From Tubiluchus corallicola (taxonomy: Eukaryota; Priapulida; Priapulimorpha; Priapulimorphida; Tubiluchidae): a stretch of DNA of 34,062 nucleotides. The notes beneath the pieces were generated by a model, which was not told the DNA's origin, did not search any database, and saw only the letters and a program-made list of their open reading frames with translations. Below, piece by piece: positions 1-6,033 of this stretch. Both the position numbers and the translations under genes were made by a program. Positions within the stretch are counted from its first letter, which is position 1. Each line of letters begins with the position of its first letter. The stretch covers positions 1 to 34,062 of the forward strand of contig JAQGDQ010002430.1 of assembly GCA_030141605.1 (NCBI GenBank), read 5' to 3'.

Positions 1-238
1 AAATTGAACAACAATTTTTGTTATTTCTTCTAACTTTTCAAATAGTCAGAAGAATCAAGTCTTTTCGCACTAAAAATCAAAGTTTTATTTTTTAATTATT
101 TTTATTTTTCACTTTTTTTATTCATAAATAGAAAATAAAACGGACTTGTGAACGGACTACTTTTTAATAAAGCCTATGATATGATAAGCACTGTATCTTT
201 ACTCAAAAATAAAGAAAAAAACACTAACAAAAAATTAA
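1..238. other. AT-rich non-coding left edge
   Basis: I see no convincing gene here. Stop codons are frequent in all frames and the composition is very AT-rich. At 1-19 a six-base inverted repeat (AAATTG / CAATTT) runs into a short T-run. It could be the end of a rho-independent terminator of a gene to the left, but the window edge hides the rest of any stem. Confidence 0.4.
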
Positions 239-769
239 ATTCTAAAAATTTTTCAGATATTTTTTATACTGCCCCATTTAGAACTTAGCAAAAATTGGGG
301 TATTGTACAACATATACGAACAAAATTTTCAAAATATAATAAGGAGATTTTTATTTGGGCAAAGACCAACCCACCACCTAACATAGTTCCTACAAAATGC
401 AGTGCAGGATTTGAGTATATCATTTGCATTTCGAAAGACAAACCTCACAGTAGAGTATTTAGCTATTGCAATTTTAACAATAGACAACGTGGTAGAGTAT
501 GCAACAACACAATAATACGTCCTACGAACAGTACAAATATATCACTACACAACTACGCTTTTGGAGAGTGGCTGCCTACCTATTTCATCAAGAACTTCAC
601 GAAGGAAGGCGATACTGTATTAGACCCCTTTATGGGCAGTGGAACAACTGCGGTAGCAGCCGTAAAAGGGAATAGAAAATTTATAGGTTATGAAATAGAT
701 AACAGATACTGTAAATTGGCTGAACGGAGGATAAACAAGGAAAAGCAAAATTTTAAAATCCCTTTATAA
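239..769 (+). pseudogene. 5'-truncated DNA methyltransferase (N6/N4 class) remnant
   Basis: An open frame of 176 codons without any ATG start follows a TAA at 236-238. Its C-terminal part is unmistakable: GDTVLDPFMGSGTTAVAA (motif I of the S-adenosylmethionine fold, nt 608-661), then FIGYEID, as in bacterial and phage N6-adenine or N4-cytosine DNA methyltransferases. The upstream half has the middle-region pattern of these enzymes, including an FIWAKTNPPPN stretch. In the beta class the catalytic DPPY/SPPY motif lies before this part, and it is absent, so the N-terminal half is missing and the product cannot be active as it stands. It ends 20 nt before the terminase gene, so it was probably once co-transcribed with it. 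Family assignment is firm; base specificity cannot be read. An alternative start or an upstream frameshift is possible, but nothing methyltransferase-like is seen before 239. Confidence 0.75.
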
Positions 770-789
770 TTTAATTTGCTGCTTATGCT

Positions 790-2769
790 ATGTCTGCTAA
801 CATCATAAAAGAAAACGAGAAACGTAAAAAATCTTTCATTAAATATGATTACAAAATAGGTTTTAATGATGCTGAATTTACAAGATGTGTTTTCATTGGT
901 ACAGGTCGCAAAAAATTTTACTTACCGTTGGCAATGTTAAAAGATAATATTGTATGTAGTATTGTAGCCAATGGTTTTGCAAAAACTGCTAAAAATTTAA
1001 CGGTAAGTACTTCTACTCTCTACAATTTTTTTTTAAAGAAAAGGTGCAAATATGACTTTCTTTTTTGGGCGGGCTATGCCGTAAAGATACAAGATAAGGA
1101 AAGTAAGCGTGAAATACCTTTTATACTCAACAACCCACAAATTAAATTGTATAAAGTATTAGAACGTATGCGTTTGGCAAATGTACCTATACGAATAATA
1201 ATTGTAAAAGCAAGGCAATGGGGCGGCTCTACCTTAATACATTTGTATATGGATTGGCTACAATTGTTTCATCGTAAAAATTGGCACTCAGTGATAGTTA
1301 CCCAAGTAGAAGACCAAGCTAAAAATATACGGAGTATGTCCTCACGTATGGCAAGAAACTATCCTAAATTTTTGGGAACTATTACGGTTGCTCCATTTGA
1401 AAAAAGTTCTAAAAACATTGTAGTCAAAGAACGGGGATGTGTAAAAAGCATAGGTTCGGCTGAAAAACCTAATAGCCTACGCTCATTGGACAATAGTATG
1501 TTGCACGCTTCGGAGGTTGCATACTGGGGTGATACAGTTGCCAAAAGTGGACGTGATTTAATGCGAACTTTGCGTCCTACAATTCCTGATGTACCTTACT
1601 CTATGATTGTATTAGAAAGCACGGCAAATGGTGTAGGTGGGCTATTCCACGAGGAGTGGGAGGCAGCAATAAACAGTGATAATTCGGTGCAAAACGATGA
1701 AAAATACACCCCCTTGTTTGTTGGTTGGTGGGAAATTGAAATCTATCAAAGAAAAATAAAGGATGTAAAACAGTTTTTAAATACAAGATTCAAAGATAAA
1801 TATAGTCAGTACCTTTGGAAATTGGGAGCTACATTAGAAGGTATAAATTGGTATTATTATTACAAACGTAAAGAAAACTACTCTGATTTTCAAATGAAAA
1901 CAGAATACCCATCGGAAGCAAACGAGGCTTTCGTAAGCACGGGTCGGCGGGTATTTGAGGTAGAACTGGTAAGTAATATAAGAGCAACTTGTAAAAAACC
2001 TACTATGGTAGGCGATTTGTTCGGAGATGGCACATTGGGTAAAAACACACTCAACAACATACGTTTCTCGGCAAATGTTGGGGGGTGTTTGTGGATATGG
2101 ACTGTGCCTGACAATAATAAAAAATGTGGTAATAGGTATATTTTATTTGCAGATATAGGGGGTAGAACAGAGAAAGCAGACTATTCAGTAATACGTGTAT
2201 TAGATAGGTATCCTATGCTAAAAGGAGGAGTTCCTGAAATGGTTGCAACGTGGAGAGGACACATAGACTTTGATTTGTTCGCTTGGAAAGCTGCACAGTT
2301 AGCAAAATGGTATCATAATGGATTGTTGGCGATTGAAATAAACCGCTTGCACTTAGACACTAAACATAAAGAAGTGTATGAAGGCGACCACAGTTTAACC
2401 GTGATAGATACGATTGCCAACTCTTACGACAATTTGTATTATAGGGAAGAACAGGATAGAATAAAACGGAATGTTCCTTTGCGATATGGTTTTCACACAA
2501 ATAGAACTACAAAACCGCTAATGATAGATAGCCTACGCAAGGCAATGCGTGAATATGAATATGTAGAACGTGATGCAAGGGCCTGCGATGAGATTGACTA
2601 TTTTGAGTATAAAGCAAACGGCAGTATGGGGGCTAAAATGGGTTGCAAAGATGATATGGTTATAGCAACTGCGGGTGCTGTATATGTATCTTATAGCATA
2701 GAGCGACCTCGTAAGATAGTAGTAGGAAATAATAATATCAGTGCTGTAAAATCGGAGGCAAGTTTTTGA
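790..2769 (+). CDS. terL: Terminase large subunit (packaging ATPase-nuclease)
   Basis: This 659-residue protein is the motor that pumps and cuts phage DNA at the portal. The ATPase half shows a variant Walker A, KARQWGGST (residues 140-148, Gly where the usual Lys stands), a Walker B/catalytic Glu segment LHASEVAYW (238-246, E242) and a coupling motif LESTANG (275-281). The RNase H-like nuclease half shows an Asp in FADIGG (D455), a Glu in LAIEIN (E516) and the paired Asp of KDDM (D621/D622), the usual metal-binding triad. Length is normal for large terminases of Bacteroidota phages. The first 85 residues before the ATPase core are family-unassigned. It starts 20 nt after the methyltransferase remnant and is followed by a strong terminator. 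It lies away from the portal/TerS-like cluster, with the PPR cassettes between them. No plausible alternative assignment. Confidence 0.95.
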   Translation: MSANIIKENEKRKKSFIKYDYKIGFNDAEFTRCVFIGTGRKKFYLPLAMLKDNIVCSIVANGFAKTAKNLTVSTSTLYNFFLKKRCKYDFLFWAGYAVKIQDKESKREIPFILNNPQIKLYKVLERMRLANVPIRIIIVKARQWGGSTLIHLYMDWLQLFHRKNWHSVIVTQVEDQAKNIRSMSSRMARNYPKFLGTITVAPFEKSSKNIVVKERGCVKSIGSAEKPNSLRSLDNSMLHASEVAYWGDTVAKSGRDLMRTLRPTIPDVPYSMIVLESTANGVGGLFHEEWEAAINSDNSVQNDEKYTPLFVGWWEIEIYQRKIKDVKQFLNTRFKDKYSQYLWKLGATLEGINWYYYYKRKENYSDFQMKTEYPSEANEAFVSTGRRVFEVELVSNIRATCKKPTMVGDLFGDGTLGKNTLNNIRFSANVGGCLWIWTVPDNNKKCGNRYILFADIGGRTEKADYSVIRVLDRYPMLKGGVPEMVATWRGHIDFDLFAWKAAQLAKWYHNGLLAIEINRLHLDTKHKEVYEGDHSLTVIDTIANSYDNLYYREEQDRIKRNVPLRYGFHTNRTTKPLMIDSLRKAMREYEYVERDARACDEIDYFEYKANGSMGAKMGCKDDMVIATAGAVYVSYSIERPRKIVVGNNNISAVKSEASF

Positions 2770-2836
2770 AATAAAAAAAAGATTAAAAAAAATTGCAAAT
2801 TTTTAAAAAAATAATTATTTTAATTGCTTACTTAGT

Positions 2837-2909
2837 TTTAAGTTTACCCCTCACACGGGGGTATATAGCTAGGGGGCTACTTAGGTAGCTCCCTTTTTTG
2901 TTGAAAAAA
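2837..2909 (+). terminator. Double-hairpin element, copy 1 (terL terminator)
   Basis: Two hairpins lie in series 68 nt after terL. The first is TACCCC / GGGGTA (2845-2850 with 2858-2863). The second is GGGGGCTAC, loop TTAG, GTAGCTCCC (2872-2893), with nine pairs including one G-T wobble, followed by six T (2894-2899). The second is a textbook intrinsic terminator. The whole element is repeated almost exactly at 2957-3029. Confidence 0.8.
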
Positions 2910-2942
2910 TTTGTTTTTTTTAAATCAAAAGTTGTATATTTG
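2910..2942 (+). promoter_or_regulatory. Bacteroidota-type promoter
   Basis: TTTG at 2910-2913 and TATATTTG at 2935-2942 match the Bacteroidota -33 (TTTG) and -7 (TAnnTTTG) elements with a 21-nt gap, within the usual spacing. Predicted transcription would begin near 2949, a few bases before the second double-hairpin element. A seven-base inverted repeat (AATCAAA 2923-2929 / TTTGATT 2939-2945) overlaps the -7 box and could be an operator. Confidence 0.55.
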
Positions 2943-2956
2943 ATTGTTTTTATCTT

Positions 2957-3029
2957 TTTAAGTTTACCCCTCACACGGGGGTATATAGTAAGGGTGCTGC
3001 TTAGGTAGCTCCCTTTTTTTGTTGAAAAA
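2957..3029 (+). terminator. Double-hairpin element, copy 2 (leader terminator/attenuator)
   Basis: This is a near-identical second copy of the element at 2837-2909. The first hairpin is unchanged. The terminator arm differs (GGGTGCTGC, 2992-3000) but still pairs with GTAGCTCCC (3005-3013) through eight positions, including a G-T wobble, with one T-T mismatch, followed by seven T (3014-3020). It lies directly downstream of the predicted promoter at 2910-2942. A transcript from there would meet the terminator within about 75 nt, giving a short RNA or an attenuated leader for what follows. Confidence 0.65.
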
Positions 3030-3048
3030 TCAATTTATCCTATTGTCT

Positions 3049-3177
3049 ATGAGTAGAAGAACAGTTTCACGTGAACAAAACATCAGAATAAAGATTTTTG
3101 ATGGTCGCTTTTGGCACTGTTCTTCTATTATGAAAATTAATAGAAAGGATGAAGGGCAAAGAAGTTTTGCATTCTAA
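3049..3177 (+). pseudogene. Degenerate copy of the small HTH-like gene at 3596
   Basis: From about 3033 to 3105 the DNA matches the start region of the small gene at 3596 (same upstream TTATCCTATTGTCT and the same first codons, MSRRTxSREQNIR). A deletion of some 16 nt then changes the reading, and the rest is unrelated. The remaining open frame encodes 42 residues and lacks the helix-turn-helix part of the intact copy, so it is most likely a dead duplicate. An 11-bp inverted repeat, AGAAGAACAGT (3054-3064) / ACTGTTCTTCT (3116-3126), and a 10-bp palindrome TTCACGTGAA (3065-3074) lie inside it. Confidence 0.55.
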
Positions 3178-3184
3178 AAATTAC

Positions 3185-3192
3185 TATATTTG
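3185..3192 (+). promoter_or_regulatory. Bacteroidota -7 promoter box for the structured RNA unit
   Basis: TATATTTG at 3185-3192 is an exact match to the TAnnTTTG -7 element. The nearest TTTG upstream (3166-3169) is only 15 nt away, closer than the usual gap, so the -33 element is weak or absent. Transcription would start near 3199, about 28 nt before the first stem of the structured RNA at 3227. Confidence 0.45.
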
Positions 3193-3226
3193 ACTTTTAA
3201 AAATTGGATTAATAACCATTGTCTTT

Positions 3227-3341
3227 GAACTGAAAACGGTCAATCTTCAAACTCACAGAGACAATAAGCATAGGTGTAGTCTGTGCTTATTCGTGAGTTA
3301 GGTATGACCGTACCTCAGTTCTGATAAGTAACGCTACACCT
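3227..3341 (+). ncRNA. Structured RNA: long nested hairpin with loop-to-3' pseudoknot
   Basis: Four nested complementary pairs build one long interrupted hairpin: GAACTGA (3227-3233) with TCAGTTC (3315-3321); ACGGTCA (3236-3242) with TGACCGT (3305-3311); AACTCAC (3250-3256) with GTGAGTT (3293-3299); AATAAGCA (3263-3270) with TGCTTATT (3284-3291). All 29 pairs are Watson-Crick. The 13-nt apical loop contains AGGTGTAG (3272-3279), which is perfectly complementary to CTACACCT (3334-3341) downstream of the hairpin, allowing a pseudoknot or loop-linear contact. The element sits between a -7 box and a 52-codon ORF starting at 3346, followed by an intrinsic terminator, so it reads as a leader RNA that could control that ORF, or as an RNA acting on its own. 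I do not recognise it as a known riboswitch, retron or tracrRNA. Pairing is seen directly; function is inferred. Confidence 0.65.
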
Positions 3342-3345
3342 TATT

Positions 3346-3504
3346 ATGAACCTAAAAAAATTCTTTAAAGAAACTACCTTACTTTTAAAAACAGTATATA
3401 ATTTTGAAAAACTTAATCTTGAATGTAAACAAAAAAGAACTTTAAAAAAACTTCTTTTAAAATACCTTAAAGAAAACAGAATGAAAAACAAAAAAAGCAG
3501 ATAA
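3346..3504 (+). CDS. Small Lys/Leu-rich protein of unknown function (52 aa)
   Basis: A 52-codon frame starts with ATG only 4 nt after the pseudoknot strand CTACACCT, so its initiation region would be masked when that strand is paired. The predicted product is very basic, with a Leu-rich middle (TLLLKTVYNFEKLNLE) that could form an amphipathic helix, and a Lys-rich C-terminus. The stop codon (3502-3504) lies in the left arm of the terminator at 3497-3526. It has no recognisable domain. Its length is modest for AT-rich DNA, so it could be fortuitous. The placement between RNA structure and terminator is the main argument that it is real. Confidence 0.4.
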   Translation: MNLKKFFKETTLLLKTVYNFEKLNLECKQKRTLKKLLLKYLKENRMKNKKSR

Positions 3505-3536
3505 ACTAAAAACATAGTTTACCTGCCTTTCTTCTT
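3497..3536 (+). terminator. Intrinsic terminator of the structured-RNA unit
   Basis: GCAGATAAACTA (3497-3508), loop AAAACA, TAGTTTACCTGC (3515-3526) pair in 11 of 12 positions. A pyrimidine-rich tail with several T-runs follows. It closes the unit that starts near 3199 and separates it from the small HTH-like gene. Confidence 0.6.
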
Positions 3537-3595
3537 TTATCTCTTCTATCCTTCAATGCAAAATTAATAAAAATTTTTAATTTATCCTATTGTCT

Positions 3596-3796
3596 ATGAG
3601 TAGAAGAACAATTTCACGTGAACAAAACATCAGAAAAAAATACAAAGATATTTTTGATGATTATGTAAAGAAAAAAAAGAGGTGTAAACACTGGAAGGAA
3701 AGTGCTATTTATGAAAGTATTGGAGGAAAGTATTACGTATCGGGTGAAACGGTGAGAAAAATTATTGAAACTCAAAAAAAGATGATAAAATGCTAA
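3596..3796 (+). CDS. Small helix-turn-helix-like protein (66 aa)
   Basis: A 66-residue basic protein. I prefer the ATG at 3596 over the in-frame TTG at 3590, because the decayed copy at 3049 preserves the same ATG and flanking bases. The C-terminal half, AIYESIGGKYYVSGETVRKI (about residues 38-57), has the spacing of a helix-turn-helix with a Thr-Val-Arg recognition helix start, as in small phage and mobile-element DNA-binding proteins of Bacteroidota. The N-terminal half is Lys/Arg-rich. It probably binds DNA or RNA, and candidates for its target are the 62-bp repeats beginning 36 nt downstream. That link is inference. A second, broken copy upstream shows that the module has been duplicated. 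Confidence 0.6.
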   Translation: MSRRTISREQNIRKKYKDIFDDYVKKKKRCKHWKESAIYESIGGKYYVSGETVRKIIETQKKMIKC

Positions 3797-3831
3797 TTAT
3801 TTTATCTTTTAATAATCATTGAAAACGCAAT

Positions 3832-4014
3832 AATCTTCTGGAATGTAGATTCTATGCATTAACAAGGGGATTTTTTTTAAAAAAAACTTATTAAATCTTC
3901 TGGAATGTAGATTCTATGCATTAACAAGGGGATTTTTTCTAAAAAAAACTTATTAAATCTTCTGAAATGTAGATTCTATGCATTAACAAGGGGATTTTCA
4001 GATAGTTTATCTGA
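3832..4014. repeat. Three direct repeats of 62 bp, ending in a hairpin
   Basis: Copies begin at 3832, 3894 and 3956, an exact 62-bp period, close to six helical turns. The conserved core of about 43 bp holds a near-palindrome (AATGTAGATTCTATGCATT) and a GGGGATTTT edge. Copies 1 and 2 are joined by T-run/A-run tracts of the kind that bend DNA, and the joining segments are themselves conserved. Copy 3 has one core change (GG to GA) and runs instead into a perfect hairpin TCAGATA, loop GTT, TATCTGA (3998-4014). Possible roles are iteron-like binding sites or a tandem RNA. No gene overlaps them. Confidence 0.75.
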
Positions 4015-4054
4015 CTTATATATTTCTTAATACACTCTTTATAACTTTACTATC

Positions 4055-4155
4055 CAGTTCCTAAAAAGAGGAGTTGTAAATAATTGAGTATGGAACTGTA
4101 ACTCATTCAACTGAAAGGTATCGCCAAACACCTACACAGAGAACAAGCACAGTCC
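4055..4155 (+). ncRNA. Second RNA-like element, related to the one at 3227
   Basis: Complementary segments are CAGTTCC (4055-4061) with GGAACTG (4092-4098), AGTTG (4072-4076) with CAACT (4108-4112), and TGAGT (4085-4089) with ACTCA (4101-4105). The last two nest into a hairpin whose loop holds GGAACTG, so the first pair is a loop-to-5' pseudoknot, the mirror of the element at 3227. Downstream, AACTGAAA...CAAAC...CACAGAGA...AAGCA resembles 3228-3270 in order and spacing, so this looks like a diverged, 3'-truncated relative. It ends at the boundary of the first PPR cassette (about 4158), which may have cut it. The helices are shorter than in the first element. Confidence 0.4.
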
Positions 4156-4158
4156 ATT

Positions 4159-4226
4159 GTAAGATGTTTTAACTTTTAATATAAATTGTCTATCTTAACT
4201 GCTTTAAATTTTATCTTTAAAAAACA
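4159..4226 (+). promoter_or_regulatory. Conserved leader of PPR gene 1
   Basis: The bases between TGTAAGATGT and the ATG are almost identical to those before the other complete PPR genes (5974-6033 and, on the - strand, 33296-33355), while the flanks differ. It therefore travels with the cassette and probably carries the promoter and ribosome entry. TATCTTTA at 4211-4218 is one mismatch from the -7 consensus but very close to the start codon, so the exact promoter is not assignable. Confidence 0.4.
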
Positions 4227-5855
4227 ATGGAAAAAAAAACTAATATAATAAACAAGCAAGAATTTGACGAAATAATTGATAGTGTAAGAAAAAGCCAAAT
4301 CAAAAACTTACCCAATTATAATGTAATTACTAAGCCGCTTGACTTTGAGAATTGTACTTTCAATTTCGATATAAATTTCGCTGACTATACCTTTGAAGAA
4401 GATGTAAGGTTTGAGCGTGCAGAGTTTAAAAAAAATGTTTACTTCCAAATCCCATATGCTTTTACCGAAAGACCACTTACCCCAAGACCAACTATTTTTA
4501 AAAAGCGGGCTAACTTTAACTATACAAAGTTTGGAGGAGAGGTTAACTTTGGAGAGGCAAAGTTTGAAGGATGGGCTAACTTTGTTCTTGCAAAGTTTGG
4601 AGGAGAGGCTGACTTTAACAATGCAAAGTTTGGAGGAGAGACTTACTTTAATTATGCAAAGTTTGAAGGAGAGGCTAACTTTAATGATGCAAAGTTTGGA
4701 GGAGTGGCTTACTTTTTAGCTGCAAAGTTTGGAGGATGGGCTGACTTTAACAATGCAGATTTTGAAGGATGGACTAACTTTAATTATACAAGGTTTGAAG
4801 GAGAGGCTGGCTTTAACTTGGCTGAGTTTAAAAAACAGGCTATCTTTGTCTGTGCTAAGTTTGGAAAAAAGTCTAGCTTTAATGCTGCAAGGTTTGAAGG
4901 AGTGGCTAGCTTTAATGCTGTAAATTTTGAAGGGGAGGCTGATTTTCTCTCGGCTACTTTTACGGGAGAGGCTGATTTTCTCTCGACTACTTTTAAAGGA
5001 AAGACTTCCTTTCGCTTGGCTGCTTTTACGGGGGAGGCTAACTTTAGCTTGGCTACTTTTGAAGGGCAGGCTGATTTTAATTATGCAGAGTTTGAAGCAA
5101 GGGCTAAGTTTCTCACTGTTAGCTTTAAAGAAATAGCAATATTTACAGGTGTTAATAGCAATGAGGAAGATAAGAAAGATAAGGAAGATAAAGAAATCAA
5201 AGGAGAAAAAAAAGGTGAGTTATTTTTTAAAAATACCAGTTTTATGAGTGCAGTAAGTTTTGCTGATGTTTTTTTAGAAAAACTTACATTTCGGTCAGTG
5301 TTGTTCGACAAGCAAGTAAGCTTTCCCCCTGCCTCATCTATAGAAAATCAGATTGCCAATCCCGACCGTGAGCTTTTTAGGATAGCCAAGCACGAAAAAC
5401 TAAAAATTAACGATAAGGTGGAAGCATTGGAGTATCGTGCTTTGGAAATGAAGAAATATAAAGAGGAATTGTTGGGAACACACAAAACAAAATGGAATAG
5501 AAATTATATCATTTTAAGACTCAATGAGCTTTCTAATCAACACGGTTTAAGTTGGGTGCGGGGAGTGCGGTTTACGTTTATTGTAGGGTTTATCTTTTTT
5601 GCATTGTGCTATGGGACTTTGTTTCTACAATGGTGTTTTTTTGATGGATTAACAGATTTTTTTCGTGTACCGTGGTATACTCATATCAATCGTTTTATAT
5701 TGTTTTACAATCCTATAAGAGACATTGATTTTGCTCAAATAGGTATAGAACAGATAAATCCAATTTCCTATATATCTGATTTTTTAGGTCGTATCTTCAT
5801 AGCTTACGGTATCTATCAAACTATTGCTGCATTCAGAAAATACGGAAAAAACTAA
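4227..5855 (+). CDS. Pentapeptide-repeat membrane protein, paralogue 1 (542 aa)
   Basis: Residues 1-35 form a short polar N-terminus. Residues 36-308 are pentapeptide repeats of the A(D/N)F/A-K-F type (for example AKFGGEADFNN), which fold as a right-handed square beta-helix. A very charged Lys/Glu/Asp linker follows (312-331), then a further F-rich stretch, an alpha-helical region (380-440), a transmembrane segment (450-468) and a second conserved hydrophobic C-terminal segment (514-536, FLGRIFIAYGIYQTIAAF). This architecture is common in Bacteroidota chromosomal PPR proteins; its biochemical role is unknown. Three paralogues occur in the window. The gene is preceded by the conserved leader and followed by a vestige of the adaptor gene. 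It is probably accessory (lysogenic conversion or exclusion), which is inference. Other reading frames across the 30-bp repeats are open only because of repeat periodicity. Confidence 0.85.
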   Translation: MEKKTNIINKQEFDEIIDSVRKSQIKNLPNYNVITKPLDFENCTFNFDINFADYTFEEDVRFERAEFKKNVYFQIPYAFTERPLTPRPTIFKKRANFNYTKFGGEVNFGEAKFEGWANFVLAKFGGEADFNNAKFGGETYFNYAKFEGEANFNDAKFGGVAYFLAAKFGGWADFNNADFEGWTNFNYTRFEGEAGFNLAEFKKQAIFVCAKFGKKSSFNAARFEGVASFNAVNFEGEADFLSATFTGEADFLSTTFKGKTSFRLAAFTGEANFSLATFEGQADFNYAEFEARAKFLTVSFKEIAIFTGVNSNEEDKKDKEDKEIKGEKKGELFFKNTSFMSAVSFADVFLEKLTFRSVLFDKQVSFPPASSIENQIANPDRELFRIAKHEKLKINDKVEALEYRALEMKKYKEELLGTHKTKWNRNYIILRLNELSNQHGLSWVRGVRFTFIVGFIFFALCYGTLFLQWCFFDGLTDFFRVPWYTHINRFILFYNPIRDIDFAQIGIEQINPISYISDFLGRIFIAYGIYQTIAAFRKYGKN

Positions 5856-5973
5856 CTATACTGCTTCAACCACTCGTCATATTTAGCTGGGTATAATAGC
5901 CGCCTCGTTGTGTCTATTCTTAATGCTTAGCACCTCCTCCTACAAGCATAGTGTTATAGGTTCTGTAAGATGT
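5852..5973 (-). repeat. Spacer L1: vestige of the adaptor-gene 3' end
   Basis: About 122 nt after PPR gene 1 are nearly identical, in reverse orientation, to 31622-31742, the 3' end of the head-tail adaptor gene. It carries the changes shared by the cassette spacers (for example TATACCC for TATACG, which breaks the frame), so it cannot be part of a working adaptor gene. The PPR stop codon overlaps its first bases, exactly as PPR gene 3 overlaps the true adaptor stop. Confidence 0.85.
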
Positions 5974-6033
5974 TTTAACTTTTAATATAAATTGTCTATC
6001 TTAACTGCTTTAAATTTTATCTTAAAAAAAACA
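5974..6033 (+). promoter_or_regulatory. Conserved leader of PPR gene 2
   Basis: Near-identical to 4167-4226 upstream of PPR gene 1. It starts exactly where similarity to the adaptor gene stops, and ends in an A-run directly before the ATG. Confidence 0.4.

Noticed and set aside
253-441. Antisense 62-codon ORF at the left edge
   Set aside because: It lies opposite the methyltransferase remnant and has no recognisable features.
3227-3341. Retron msr-msd or DGR template RNA
   Set aside because: No reverse transcriptase is encoded in the window, and no template/variable repeat pair was seen in the fibre genes.
3832-4014. Three repeats resembling a short CRISPR array
   Set aside because: The segments between repeat cores are the same A/T tract rather than different spacers, the period is fixed at 62 bp, and no cas gene is near.
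3832-4155. Type III toxin-antitoxin RNA (ToxIN-like), because of tandem repeats and pseudoknots
   Set aside because: No ToxN/CptN/TenpN-like gene follows; the next gene is a pentapeptide-repeat membrane protein.
4411-5136. Several alternative-frame ORFs inside PPR genes 1-3
   Set aside because: The 30-bp repeat keeps all frames open; their products (QSLEERLTL-type) are frame-shifted readings of the pentapeptide codons.
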